Assembly (NCBI GenBank): GCA_022447685.1
Contig: JAKVAO010000005.1
Coordinates: forward strand, 1-64,000
Source: Candidatus Caenarcanales bacterium
GTDB taxonomy: Bacteria; Cyanobacteriota; Vampirovibrionia; LMEP-6097
Length of the DNA stretch: 64,000 nt
Direction of reading: 5' to 3'
The position numbers were made by a program, and so were the translations under genes. The notes under the pieces are model-generated. The model was not told the origin of the DNA and did not search any database. It saw only the letters and a program-made list of their open reading frames with translations. Shown one piece after another: positions 24,309-33,112 of this stretch (position 1 is the stretch's first letter; each line of letters opens with the position of its first letter).

Positions 24309-24998
24309 ATGCCTAGTGTTGCAATTAGCTCAGACATAGAAGTCAAAGCAAGTTCATGTTATTTGGACGATTATTCAAGTCCAGATCAGGATAATTTCTT
24401 GTTTTGTTATAAGATTGAAATCACTAATAAAAGTGATAAAACTGTTCAACTTCAGTCAAGATATTGGCTGATTATTGATTCTCGTTCTGAGCATTCAGAG
24501 GTTAGTGGTCCTGGAGTTGTCGGCAAGAAGCCTTGGATTTCTCCTGGTGAAACCTATAGTTATTTGAGCTTTTCTAATCTGAATACTAATTTTGGGACTA
24601 TGGAAGGTAGATATAACTTCGTGGACGAAGAAGAAAATATCTTCGATGTTGAGATTCCTAGATTTTTTCTTTCGACTAACCTTGAAGAATTTCCAAAGAA
24701 TATTTTCAAGAAAGGTGATTTTGTTAGACACAAAGATGAAGATTATATTGGGATAGTTGTTGATTTTGATATGTACTTTTTGAGTAATTCAGATTTGGAT
24801 ACTCAGAAATTTGATCCGAGTCTTGAATATAAGCCTTGGTATTATGTGATTATTCACGATACTGATTTGATGCTCTATATCCCTGAGTCTATGCTGCTTA
24901 AAGAAGAATCTGTCACAGAGATTGATCATCCATTACTTGAAGTATTTTTTGAAAAGCGCAACGGTAAATATTTTCGAAAAGCAAATCCAAGCGAGTAA
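24309..24998 (+). CDS. ApaG domain fused to a YccV/HspQ-like domain
   Basis: A 229-residue two-domain protein. Residues about 1-122 are an ApaG (DUF525) immunoglobulin-like domain with the family hallmark VSGPGVVGKKPWISPGETYSY at 65-85. Residues about 134-218 are a YccV/HspQ-like domain: GDFVRHKDEDYIGIVVDFD, KPWYYVIIHD, YIPESML and IDHPLLEVFF match its conserved points. HspQ is known as a Lon-associated specificity factor. Human POLDIP2, which joins the same two domains in the opposite order (YccV then ApaG), acts on ClpXP. A role in protease substrate control or stress is therefore plausible but inferred. It lies just upstream of glmU. Confidence 0.8.
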   Translation: MPSVAISSDIEVKASSCYLDDYSSPDQDNFLFCYKIEITNKSDKTVQLQSRYWLIIDSRSEHSEVSGPGVVGKKPWISPGETYSYLSFSNLNTNFGTMEGRYNFVDEEENIFDVEIPRFFLSTNLEEFPKNIFKKGDFVRHKDEDYIGIVVDFDMYFLSNSDLDTQKFDPSLEYKPWYYVIIHDTDLMLYIPESMLLKEESVTEIDHPLLEVFFEKRNGKYFRKANPSE

Positions 24999-25016
24999 TT
25001 TGCTATGATTTAAGCC

Positions 25017-26381
25017 ATGTTAAAAACACTTGTTCTTGCAGCAGGAAGGGGGACTCGTCTTAAATCCAATACCACGAAAGTATTGCATAAGGTTTTCGAT
25101 AAACCTATACTCTCTTGGGTTTTAGATGGTCTGGCTGATCTTGACCAAGAGGAAATTGTGGTGGTCTGCGGTCATCACTCAGAAGAAGTGAAAGATTTTC
25201 TTCATGCGTATCCAGTTACTACAGTGGATCAAGAGATTCAGATGGGTACCGGGCACGCGGTTATGTGTGCCGCTCACCTCTTCGAAGAGTTTGAAGGTAC
25301 TGTCATGGTTGTTAATGGTGATTCACCGTTGATTCGCTCAGAGACTTTAAGTGAGATGTATAGCTATCACAAACAAGCAGAATCGAATATGACTTTGCTT
25401 ACTAGCTTTTTGGATAAACCAGGTGGTTACGGCAGAATTGTTAGAAGAAATAACTCTATTATCGGTATTAAGGAACACAAAGATTGTTCAGAAGCGGAGA
25501 AGACTATTCGCGAGGTTAATGTTGGAGTTTATTGTTTTGAGTGGCAATTACTCAAAGAAGGTCTTAGTAAACTAAAAAGTAATAACGCTCAGGAAGAATT
25601 TTATTTGACTGACTTGGTTGAGTGGGCATATTGCCAAGGTTTAAATATCAATAACTATATACTAAACGATCCAAGAGAAGCTCTTGGAGTCAACAATAGA
25701 AAGGATCTTGCACTTGTTTATAAACTCAAAAATAAACATTCACTTGAGCAGTTGATGGATAACGGTGTAACTATTATTGATCCAGATAGCACTTGGATTA
25801 GTCCTGATGCTGATATTGGTCCTGACACTGTGATTTATCCTGGCACTTTTATTCAAAGAAGAGTGAGTATTGGTTCGAACTGTGTGATTGGACCGAATGC
25901 TGTGATTCATGGTCCCGTAGAAATTGGTTCTAATAGCTCAGTTGTACAATCTCATATCTCAAGATCCTCTATAGGAGATCATTGTAATATTGGACCTTAC
26001 GCTCATATACGTGATGGCAGTGATATTAGAACTGGTGTTAGAGTTGGTTGTTATGTCGAAGTGAAGAACTCTAATCTTGGCGATGGCACTGCTGCTGCTC
26101 ATTTGAGTTATCTTGGTGATGCTGATATAAAATCCAACGTTAATGTTGGTGCTGGAACTATTACTGCGAATTTCAATTCATTTACTGGGGAGAAGTCTGA
26201 GACTGTTATATGTTCTGGTGCTAGTACTGGAGCGAATTCTGTACTTATAGCTCCGATAACGGTCAATGAGTCTGCTTCTGTCGCTGCAGGTTCAGTAGTT
26301 ACTAAAGATGTTCCTGAAAATATGTTGGGGATAGCCAGACCTAGGCAGGAGATTAAGCGTTTGCCTGGGGCTAAGGTTTAG
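25017..26381 (+). CDS. glmU: Bifunctional UDP-GlcNAc pyrophosphorylase / GlcN-1-P acetyltransferase
   Basis: Makes UDP-GlcNAc for peptidoglycan and lipid A. The N-terminal uridyltransferase domain has LAAGRGTRLKSNTTKVLH (residues 6-23), QMGTGHAV and VNGDSPL. The C-terminal left-handed beta helix carries hexapeptide repeats and the acetyltransferase motifs HLSYLGDADI and NVGAGTITANF. The 454-residue length is standard. TATGAT (25004-25009) lies 7 bp before the ATG, another near-leaderless arrangement. The product feeds lpxA and murB, both in this window. Confidence 0.96.
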   Translation: MLKTLVLAAGRGTRLKSNTTKVLHKVFDKPILSWVLDGLADLDQEEIVVVCGHHSEEVKDFLHAYPVTTVDQEIQMGTGHAVMCAAHLFEEFEGTVMVVNGDSPLIRSETLSEMYSYHKQAESNMTLLTSFLDKPGGYGRIVRRNNSIIGIKEHKDCSEAEKTIREVNVGVYCFEWQLLKEGLSKLKSNNAQEEFYLTDLVEWAYCQGLNINNYILNDPREALGVNNRKDLALVYKLKNKHSLEQLMDNGVTIIDPDSTWISPDADIGPDTVIYPGTFIQRRVSIGSNCVIGPNAVIHGPVEIGSNSSVVQSHISRSSIGDHCNIGPYAHIRDGSDIRTGVRVGCYVEVKNSNLGDGTAAAHLSYLGDADIKSNVNVGAGTITANFNSFTGEKSETVICSGASTGANSVLIAPITVNESASVAAGSVVTKDVPENMLGIARPRQEIKRLPGAKV

Positions 26382-26809
26382 GCATATCCAAGGTCTTTGT
26401 TCGTATAATTTGCCCAAACAGACATCAACCATTTACCAGATTGTGAAATCATTCTATGGCTTGCTAGTTTCTTGAAATTCTCTTGTGCAAATTCTCTGAG
26501 GTTTTCAACAGCATCATTTGGTAAGGTGATACTTCTTAGAGCAGATCTAATTACAGATGCAGCTGATTTCTTTTTTTGTTGATAGGATTGCTTGAATCTT
26601 TCTTTGTATGAATCAACAACTGCTTGTTGAATAACAATATTGTTTTTTATAGAATTGAACTGGCTCATGAAAGAACCAAGAATTCCACCTTTTTCATTAT
26701 CGTCAATGGTTTTATTGTCTTGGTCAAGTATGTTCTCGATTTTGGCTGCTTGTTTTGCAAGCTTGTTGCCACGATCAGGTCCTAAATTGATTAATCCTTC
26801 TACTGACAT
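26378..26809 (-). CDS. Unrecognised helical protein
   Basis: A 143-residue, mainly helical protein (KLAKQAAKIENILDQDNKT; VVDSYKERFKQSYQQKKKS). No signal peptide or domain. Its stop overlaps that of glmU by 4 bp in convergent orientation. A 416-bp gene-free stretch lies before its start. Confidence 0.6.
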   Translation of the reverse strand: MSVEGLINLGPDRGNKLAKQAAKIENILDQDNKTIDDNEKGGILGSFMSQFNSIKNNIVIQQAVVDSYKERFKQSYQQKKKSAASVIRSALRSITLPNDAVENLREFAQENFKKLASHRMISQSGKWLMSVWANYTNKDLGYA

Positions 26810-27225
26810 AGTTAACCTATATAAAAAACAAAACTTAAATAATTTGATACAAAGATTTACAAATTTAATATTTTCTTAAAAAGTTAAGATTATCTTATCA
26901 AAAAGTAAATACTTGTTTCTTTGTATTCTCGTAAGCAGCAATTGATATTATGGTAGCCTCATAAAATTAATCATGTTTACAAGTAAGTAGACTTATTATT
27001 ATGAAATCCATAGAATAAATCTAAATAAATATAAGCTAAATGCCTAAAAGCTTTGGCTATGAATAAATAACAAAAATATGATTGCTTAAGGAGTGCACTG
27101 CAAAACGTAGTTTTGAGTGACGACTGCCTGGCAAATAATATTAAGGATCAGCTCCCTGAGCTAGGATTTATTCCTCGGTCAGGGTTGAAAAATGTTACTT
27201 TAGACGTTTTTCAGCGGATACTTAA
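26810..27225. other. 416-bp gene-free stretch with possible structured RNA
   Basis: No convincing reading frame. The left part (26820-27080) is very AT-rich and should hold the promoter of the 26378-26809 gene. The right part (about 27085-27222) is more mixed in composition and contains several short perfect hairpins: CAAAAC/GTTTTG, AGCTC/GAGCT and GAAAAATG with CGTTTTTC. It also lies just past the stop of the leftward gene at 27226, so it could be that gene's 3' UTR or a separate small RNA. No known RNA family recognised. Confidence 0.35.
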
Positions 27226-27930
27226 TTAAGCGTCGGCCGTAATCGTGTCGTTTTGGTACTTGATTAAGTTGTCTACAACTTTGTTGTTCATTTCATCGCC
27301 AAAAGCTAAATGCCACCATGGTTTTGGATCAGATTTCCATAAATGTGGGCTTCTTTTAGGTTTGAAAGCTTCTCTAATAAATAAAGGCGGATGCTCTGCT
27401 CTTGGAGGAGGCTTTAGTTTCTGTTTCTTAGGTTTATCTGAGATCCAGTTACTGAAAGGATTTATCTTCTCGAATGCTTCATCTGCAAATTCGGTCAGTA
27501 TTGACCAAGCATTGTCGAGGAATCTAAAGAATTCTTCGAGTAAACTATCTTCTATATCTTCTAAGGCACTAACTTTCTTAGTTTTCTTGATGCCTGCTAC
27601 TTGTCTTTTGCGTCTCTTTCTCTCTTCTTCGAAGTAATTAGAAGATACTTTCTGAGAGGCATTGCTATCAAATTTGGAAAATTCATCTAGATTACCAGTA
27701 TCTGGATCGATATCATCTAATCCATGCTTAGCATCGTATTCTTTCTCATCCTGAGCTAAATCTTCTATAGCGTTCTTAGACTCGAATGCTTCAGCAGCAT
27801 CAGCCATTTCAAGTTCACTTAACTGTCCAGGATTGTTATTAGGGGTATTCCTTACCTGTGACTGCGTATTGTTAAACGCAAAGTCATCCATTGCATAAGG
27901 ATTACCTGCATTATAAACAGGAGTTGACAT
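27226..27930 (-). CDS. Unrecognised protein with Pro/basic C-terminal region
   Basis: A 234-residue hydrophilic protein. The N-terminus is Asn/Gln-rich and likely disordered (NNTQSQVRNTPNNNPGQ), the middle acidic, followed by a basic run (EERKRRKRQ) and a Trp- and Pro-containing C-terminal third (KKQKLKPPPRAEHPPLF; DPKPWWHLAF). No signal peptide or known domain. It has an inverted repeat just upstream of its start. Unknown function; the adjoining genes lead into the flagellar block. Confidence 0.6.
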   Translation of the reverse strand: MSTPVYNAGNPYAMDDFAFNNTQSQVRNTPNNNPGQLSELEMADAAEAFESKNAIEDLAQDEKEYDAKHGLDDIDPDTGNLDEFSKFDSNASQKVSSNYFEEERKRRKRQVAGIKKTKKVSALEDIEDSLLEEFFRFLDNAWSILTEFADEAFEKINPFSNWISDKPKKQKLKPPPRAEHPPLFIREAFKPKRSPHLWKSDPKPWWHLAFGDEMNNKVVDNLIKYQNDTITADA

Positions 27931-27943
27931 TACTTGGTAGCCT

Positions 27944-27968
27944 CAAGGTTAACTTGTTCTTAACCTTG
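27944..27968 (-). promoter_or_regulatory. 9-bp inverted repeat upstream of the 27930 start
   Basis: CAAGGTTAA and TTAACCTTG are separated by 7 bases, beginning 14 bp before the start codon of the leftward gene. Operator-like position; it could also fold in the mRNA leader. Confidence 0.35.
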
Positions 27969-28079
27969 TAATTAATGTTATCAATGTCAATATATATTTG
28001 TCAAGTTTTTCTTAACAATTTCTTTGTATTTATCTTGCTTTTTATAAAATTTATTAGGAGTTCGAAATATTCCGTGAGC

Positions 28080-28499
28080 TTAGCTGCCTTTACTTGCTAA
28101 AAGCTTATCTAAACCAGATAAATTCGTAAGTTGAGCGCTGGTAAATTCTTCGAAAGTTTTAAAAGGTCCAGTTATTTCAACTATTTCAAAACTATCTAGG
28201 GAAGGACCAACTATGCTGAAATTATCTTCATCGTGCCCATACTCATCCTTATAATATTGAGCAGTGATTGAAGAACTAGCTTCTTCTGGCTTTAAATTTG
28301 GTGATTCTGTAGTTCTTTGAGATTCCAGTTCATTTATTGTCGCTTCAAGAAGTTCGACATTGGTTACATCGCCTTCAGCAACAGCATTTTTTAAATCTGT
28401 TTTTAAACCAGCAAGCAATCCATCGACTTGACTAGTAGTAGTACTAGATCCGCCTCCGCCATTTAGACCAACTTTATTGGTATTGTTGTATTCCACCAT
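28080..28499 (-). CDS. Unrecognised acidic protein
   Basis: A 139-residue protein: Gly/Ser/Thr-rich start (NGGGGSSTTTSQ), a helical middle (LKNAVAEGDVTNVELLEATINELESQ) and an acidic end. No signal peptide or domain. It lies between the flagellar operon terminator and the 27226 gene. Unknown function. Confidence 0.55.
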   Translation of the reverse strand: MVEYNNTNKVGLNGGGGSSTTTSQVDGLLAGLKTDLKNAVAEGDVTNVELLEATINELESQRTTESPNLKPEEASSSITAQYYKDEYGHDEDNFSIVGPSLDSFEIVEITGPFKTFEEFTSAQLTNLSGLDKLLASKGS

Positions 28500-28624
28500 A
28501 ATACTTTTAATCCACTCTATAGTTAAGAAGCTACTAAGAAAATACTAAAACATGTAATTTTTTTAATTAAATACATTAGCTCATAATAACTAGTACTATT
28601 AGTCCCATATAAGGTTAAGAATAA

Positions 28625-28663
28625 ATTAAAGCCGTGTTCAGATATCTCTAACACGGCTTTAAT
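28625..28663. terminator. Strong terminator ending the leftward flagellar operon
   Basis: A perfect 14-bp stem (ATTAAAGCCGTGTT with AACACGGCTTTAAT) and an 11-base loop, 27 bp beyond the stop of the 28690 gene. Read leftward, the stem is followed by an AT-rich tail. It separates the flagellar operon from the 28080 gene. Confidence 0.85.
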
Positions 28664-28689
28664 AAAATTTACTGGAAAATAGTTTTTTA

Positions 28690-29013
28690 TTAACCACTAG
28701 CAACTATGGTTTTCTGAGGAGTGCTGTCGCCTTCATCACCAATATCAAAAAGTCCTTCTGGGTGAAGAATTGACATATATTCATTAAGGTTGCTTACAAT
28801 AGTTTGTAATTTTTTATGAGCTTTTTCGGCTTCTTCTACTACTATTGGCATATCTTTAGACTCTTCTTTGATTTTTTCTAGCTCGCTCATGCCTTTTTTG
28901 GCTCTGGCTAGGTCTTCTTCACACTCATGTTTGTAAAAACGAATACCTTTCTCTTTGCGTAATCTCTTTACAATTGCTTTAAATCTTCTTTTTTCTTGAT
29001 CGGTAAATGCCAT
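28690..29013 (-). CDS. Unrecognised small coiled-coil protein at the end of the flagellar operon
   Basis: A 107-residue charged helical protein (EEDLARAKKGMSELEKIKEE). In size and helicity it resembles small flagellar export chaperones such as FlgN or FliT, but the sequence gives no specific match. Last gene before the terminator. Confidence 0.6.
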   Translation of the reverse strand: MAFTDQEKRRFKAIVKRLRKEKGIRFYKHECEEDLARAKKGMSELEKIKEESKDMPIVVEEAEKAHKKLQTIVSNLNEYMSILHPEGLFDIGDEGDSTPQKTIVASG

Positions 29014-29095
29014 TTTATCCCTCTTCTATATTTTAAGTTTATTTAGGCTTATACAATTATACAAATAATAAATTGAATATTTTTTGATAACGAAT

Positions 29096-29761
29096 TTATG
29101 CTTCTAATTTTCCACCATCTGAGGTTCTTATATCAATATTTCCTCTAGCTTTCCATTCAACCAACTTTAAAGCTAGTTTATTTCTCTCATCTTTACGCTT
29201 TTTGATGGACTTTTCAATGCCGTCAATTTGATCGTCAATTTTTTTAACGTCACTTTTTTTGAGATTGGGTGCGTCTAATTGAGCTGTTAGTTCATCTAAG
29301 AACTTTAAATCCTCTAGGTCCTGCCAGTTTAAGGTTCTGATTTGTCTTTGTATATCACGGTCTAATTTTTCTCTATTGTTTGGAACCTGCTCCATGTATT
29401 TGATGAAGTCTATTACTTGAATTTTTCCAAGTGCAACGAGTAGTAAAATTTCAGATTGTTTGTGGCTAAATCTAGGTATGACCTTTTTGCAATCTTTCAG
29501 GTAGTTTTCTAAATCAAACAGTAATTGTTTTACTTTTATTTTATTGTAAGATTTTAGGTTAGCTTCAAATAACTCTAAATGTTTAGCCCAGCCATCTCTA
29601 CTAAGAGTGTTCCAATACTCTTCCAGTTGTGGTGCTGGGACTTGATTTTGTTTACGGTTAAAGCTCAATAAGGCAGTTTTAATGGCAGCCTTTGCCATTA
29701 AAGTATTTTTTTGAGCTTCTAGTTGCTCGGGGCTTAATTCCTTTTTTTTATCTTCAACCAC
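29096..29761 (-). CDS. Unrecognised helical protein in the flagellar operon
   Basis: A 221-residue protein made of charged helices (KKSDVKKIDDQIDGIEKSIK; RKDERNKLALKLVEWKAR) with two Trp-containing segments (LEEYWNTLSRDGWAKHLEL). No signal or membrane segment. It starts 24 bp after the Q/K-rich gene on the same strand. Function unknown; the position suggests a flagellar accessory role. Confidence 0.6.
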   Translation of the reverse strand: MVEDKKKELSPEQLEAQKNTLMAKAAIKTALLSFNRKQNQVPAPQLEEYWNTLSRDGWAKHLELFEANLKSYNKIKVKQLLFDLENYLKDCKKVIPRFSHKQSEILLLVALGKIQVIDFIKYMEQVPNNREKLDRDIQRQIRTLNWQDLEDLKFLDELTAQLDAPNLKKSDVKKIDDQIDGIEKSIKKRKDERNKLALKLVEWKARGNIDIRTSDGGKLEA

Positions 29762-29785
29762 TTTATTATCCCTTCATATAATAAT

Positions 29786-30802
29786 TTAGCTGATTTTTAA
29801 GTCCCATGGCAGCTCAATTTCAAGAATTTCTACTAAGAACTGATAAACCGCTTCGCCAACGCTTGCTCCTTTCTCTTTGGCTTTCATTGTTGGTGGCTTA
29901 ACTTTTTCTTTTTTCTTGGTTTTTAATTTGTTAAGATACTTTTGTCTTAATGCAGCTATAGCATTAAACTTAAATGGGCTAAAGTTTGCTTCTGATAACA
30001 GTAAGTCATGTTCTGTCTTGTCTGTATTGTTTGTTATACCAATCAAACCTTTGGCAACTCTGAAGGCTTCTTCACCTTTGGCTTGTTGACTCAAAGAATT
30101 AATATAACCTTTCGTATACCTTGCTTGAGTAACTGATTTACCCAGACCTAAGCCTTGAATTGGTAGCTTTTTACCTTTGGCATAGAGTGCTTCTTGGGCT
30201 TTGTCTTGATTTTGCTTTTTCTTTTGTGCAAGTAAGTTTTTGACTTTACTAGTTCTACCTTGCTTAGTTTTAGGTGTATTTTGTTTATGAAAAGCCCGGT
30301 ATTTTTCAACACTTTGTTCAGACTGACCAAGATCTTTTGCTAGGCTTTGATTTGTTTCTGCACCTTCAGTTGGATTCTTAGCATCTTGTTGTTTTTGATT
30401 CTGAACTTTAGACTTGTTCTGTTTATTCTGTTGTTGTAAAGTTCGTCTAACTCTCGGTAATAAGCTTGCTAACTCTGGTTTTTCTGCTGCACCGGGATCT
30501 TGAGTGAGTCTAGCTTGTTCGCTACTTTGCTTCTTGCGTTTAGAATTAACTTGTTTCCTAAGATCAAAGTTGATTTTTTGTTTACTATCTCTTAAAGAAA
30601 CTTTCTGCTCTAATTGATTTTGGAATGAATCTTCTTGGCTCTGGGTACTTTGTTTTTGCTGAGTAGCTGTTTCTCCTTTAGCTTTAACTTGCTTTTGAGC
30701 ACGGTCTGCATTACCCCTGTTGGGTAAGCGAAGATTACCTTTATTATTTTGCTGAAACTGGTTGTTAAATCCACCGCCAGCACCTAGCGAGCTACCCGAC
30801 AT
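29786..30802 (-). CDS. Gln/Lys-rich protein downstream of flgK
   Basis: A 338-residue protein. Residues 1-200 are low-complexity, dominated by Gln, Lys, Asn and Ser (QQNKQNKSKVQNQKQQD), and should be disordered and strongly basic. The C-terminal 130 residues look folded (AIAALRQKYLNKLKTKKKE; GEAVYQFLVEILEIELPW). Long Q-rich disordered regions occur in hook-length proteins (FliK), but the conserved FliK C-terminal motif is not seen. It begins 51 bp after flgK and is co-directional with it. Confidence 0.6.
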   Translation of the reverse strand: MSGSSLGAGGGFNNQFQQNNKGNLRLPNRGNADRAQKQVKAKGETATQQKQSTQSQEDSFQNQLEQKVSLRDSKQKINFDLRKQVNSKRKKQSSEQARLTQDPGAAEKPELASLLPRVRRTLQQQNKQNKSKVQNQKQQDAKNPTEGAETNQSLAKDLGQSEQSVEKYRAFHKQNTPKTKQGRTSKVKNLLAQKKKQNQDKAQEALYAKGKKLPIQGLGLGKSVTQARYTKGYINSLSQQAKGEEAFRVAKGLIGITNNTDKTEHDLLLSEANFSPFKFNAIAALRQKYLNKLKTKKKEKVKPPTMKAKEKGASVGEAVYQFLVEILEIELPWDLKIS

Positions 30803-30853
30803 AACATTTTATTAAGGCAAAATAGTTATAAACTGGTTAAGGATTGCTAAATT

Positions 30854-33097
30854 TTAGAGAATTCTTAGTACTTCATCGAGAATTTGGTTCATTGTACTGA
30901 AGGCTCTTGCGTTAGCACTGAAGGCATTTTGGAAGACAAGTAAGTTTGCGGCCTCTTCTTCTAATGAAACACCACTGATACTTTTTCTTTGATTGTCTAT
31001 AGCTTCTTCTAGAGTCTCTGAGGTTTCTCTGTTTTCGATGTCGATACTGGCAATTTGTCCGAGGCTACCAATGGTTTTAGCCATTTTGGTATTAAAGTTT
31101 TTAGAAACATCGGCTGAATTTTGGTAAACCTCAATACCGAAGTGTCCAAAGTTATCACCTAAGACATTGGTTCCAAAGGAAGCGTTGTTGGTAATAAACT
31201 CTACATATGCAGTTCCTGCTGGTGTAAGACCATTCCAGGTAACTGTGTCATTTGGGCTTCCACCGCCTACTAGGTTTTGTATTGGGAGTATAGGGTTATT
31301 GGCTGCATCTACGAAACGAATTTGGATGAATGAATCTGTACCTGTACCAATTCCGTTATTGTTTCCAGCATTGACCTGCGTACCGCCATCATCTACAAAA
31401 CCAGAAACAATAATATCTAGATTTTCGTTCTCTCTTACGGCGAGTGTAGATCTGACTGTATTCATTGCTCCAGCGTCTGGTTTTATGAATAATTTCTCTG
31501 CTTGATTGGTATCACTTACAATTGCTGTGTTTTGGAAGAATAATTCTGAAAGCTCAGAGACTATACTATTGTCACCAGCACCAATACCAAGTGCAGTGTT
31601 TTCACCTAGTGCAATTAAGCTGTTGTCGTTTAAAATAGTGTTAGATATTGAGAAATCAGCAGCTGTATTACCTGTGAAGAAATCTATACCTGGAGTACCA
31701 TCTAATTGATTACCAACTTTAAATAGATTGTTGACAATATCTTTAATCTGCATAGCAAAATCTGATAATTCTTTACGCATTTCAGGGACTCTTTCGTTTG
31801 TCGCATCGATTAAACCAGATATTTTACCAGTTGTTGTGAGTATAGTTCCTTCTCTCACACCATTTTGAGTTAATATGAGACGAGCAGGATGTGCATCGGT
31901 CTTGCCATTACCTTGTTCAACTTCTATGTCGTAGGTTTTACCAGAACTGTCTAGAAGTGTGACATCGAGTGGGGGGGCACCAGTGGATGTCGCTGCTGTT
32001 GGGTAGGGACCTGCAGGGAGACCAAGTGTTACGGCAGCATTCGTCCCTGTTGCAACTTCAATTAAGCTAGTTGTATTAATTTGTGAGCCAGTGACTAATC
32101 TATTACTTAAGAAGATTTGATTGTCATCATCTAGTGATGCTACACTTCCTAGACCACCAGCGTTTTTGAAGCTTTGATTGATTCTTTCTACAACTTCTCT
32201 TGCAGATGAATTAGGTTCAAAGTTAGTAGTGAAAGTTAAAGGACCTGTGGTACCATCACCGTTGTTAACAGTTAGGTTAAGTACATTGGTACCATAACCA
32301 ATACCAGCAATTGCTGTGTCAGGATTTGTGAAAGCAATGTTACCGTTTAGCTGTGGTTCACCTGGAGTGCCAACAGCTGTGTCTTCATAGAGATTTGCTC
32401 TGACTTGATAAAATTCTCCATCCTGACCTAGTTTTATATCTAAGTCTATAGATCTGTTTAATTCATCCAATAGTGCGTCTCTTTGATCTTGAAGACTTGT
32501 TGCATCACGTCCTATAGCTCTTAGTAAGTTGATTTGTTTTTGTACATCTGCAACAGCTTCTAGTTGACTATTTAAATCATCTACTGCAGCATTCAAAATA
32601 CCGTTTGGCATTGTGTCAATATCTTCTTTGATCTTGACCATGCTTTCATCTAAGGCTTGAAAGCTTTCTGTTAAAGCTCTTGCTGCATTCACGAAAGTGG
32701 TTCTTAATGTCTCTAATTCAGGGTTCGCTGCAAGGTCATTTGCTGCTGTGAAGAAATCTTGAAGTTTTTCATTGATTGTAATGTTGTTAGGATCACCTAA
32801 TAAATCATTTATATTTGAGCTAACGGTGCTTAGTTCGTCATAATAAGCAGCATCTGCAATGTGGTTTCGGTATTGCAAGTCTAAGAAAAAGTTTTTAGCT
32901 CTTGTTATTTCCTCAACGTAGACACCACTAGGTATATCTTTCTCTGCTATGTATAAAGTGTTAGCATCATTTTGGGTGACCATCTTACGCGAATAATTTT
33001 CGGTGTTGGTATTTGCTATGTTCTGGTTAGTGACATTAAGACCAGTTTGAGAGGCTTGCATCCCAGATAAACTTATTAATAAACCTTGAAAACTCAT
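30854..33097 (-). CDS. flgK: Flagellar hook-associated protein FlgK, second paralogue
   Basis: First hook-filament junction protein; secreted by the flagellar export system without a cleaved signal. The N-terminal D0/D1 helices are typical (SLSGMQASQTGLNVTNQNIANTNTENYSRK), and the C-terminus ends with SLEEEAANLLVFQNAFSANARAFSTMNQILDEVL. At 747 residues it is longer than most (about 450-650). Extra parts are a module around 270-345 (LTVNNGDG...INQSFKNAGGLGS) also found in its three neighbours, and a beta-rich insert around 553-660 shared with the other FlgK. Last of the four junction genes, 15 bp after flgL. Confidence 0.93.
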   Translation of the reverse strand: MSFQGLLISLSGMQASQTGLNVTNQNIANTNTENYSRKMVTQNDANTLYIAEKDIPSGVYVEEITRAKNFFLDLQYRNHIADAAYYDELSTVSSNINDLLGDPNNITINEKLQDFFTAANDLAANPELETLRTTFVNAARALTESFQALDESMVKIKEDIDTMPNGILNAAVDDLNSQLEAVADVQKQINLLRAIGRDATSLQDQRDALLDELNRSIDLDIKLGQDGEFYQVRANLYEDTAVGTPGEPQLNGNIAFTNPDTAIAGIGYGTNVLNLTVNNGDGTTGPLTFTTNFEPNSSAREVVERINQSFKNAGGLGSVASLDDDNQIFLSNRLVTGSQINTTSLIEVATGTNAAVTLGLPAGPYPTAATSTGAPPLDVTLLDSSGKTYDIEVEQGNGKTDAHPARLILTQNGVREGTILTTTGKISGLIDATNERVPEMRKELSDFAMQIKDIVNNLFKVGNQLDGTPGIDFFTGNTAADFSISNTILNDNSLIALGENTALGIGAGDNSIVSELSELFFQNTAIVSDTNQAEKLFIKPDAGAMNTVRSTLAVRENENLDIIVSGFVDDGGTQVNAGNNNGIGTGTDSFIQIRFVDAANNPILPIQNLVGGGSPNDTVTWNGLTPAGTAYVEFITNNASFGTNVLGDNFGHFGIEVYQNSADVSKNFNTKMAKTIGSLGQIASIDIENRETSETLEEAIDNQRKSISGVSLEEEAANLLVFQNAFSANARAFSTMNQILDEVLRIL

Positions 33098-33112
33098 CTA
33101 AACTTAACTCCC

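Noticed and set aside
27080..27225. tRNA or tmRNA-like sequence in the gene-free stretch
   Set aside because: No cloverleaf, no T-loop consensus and no CCA end could be found.
29786..30802. FliK hook-length control protein
   Set aside because: The Q/K-rich layout fits, but the conserved FliK C-terminal motif is not visible, so the name was not given.
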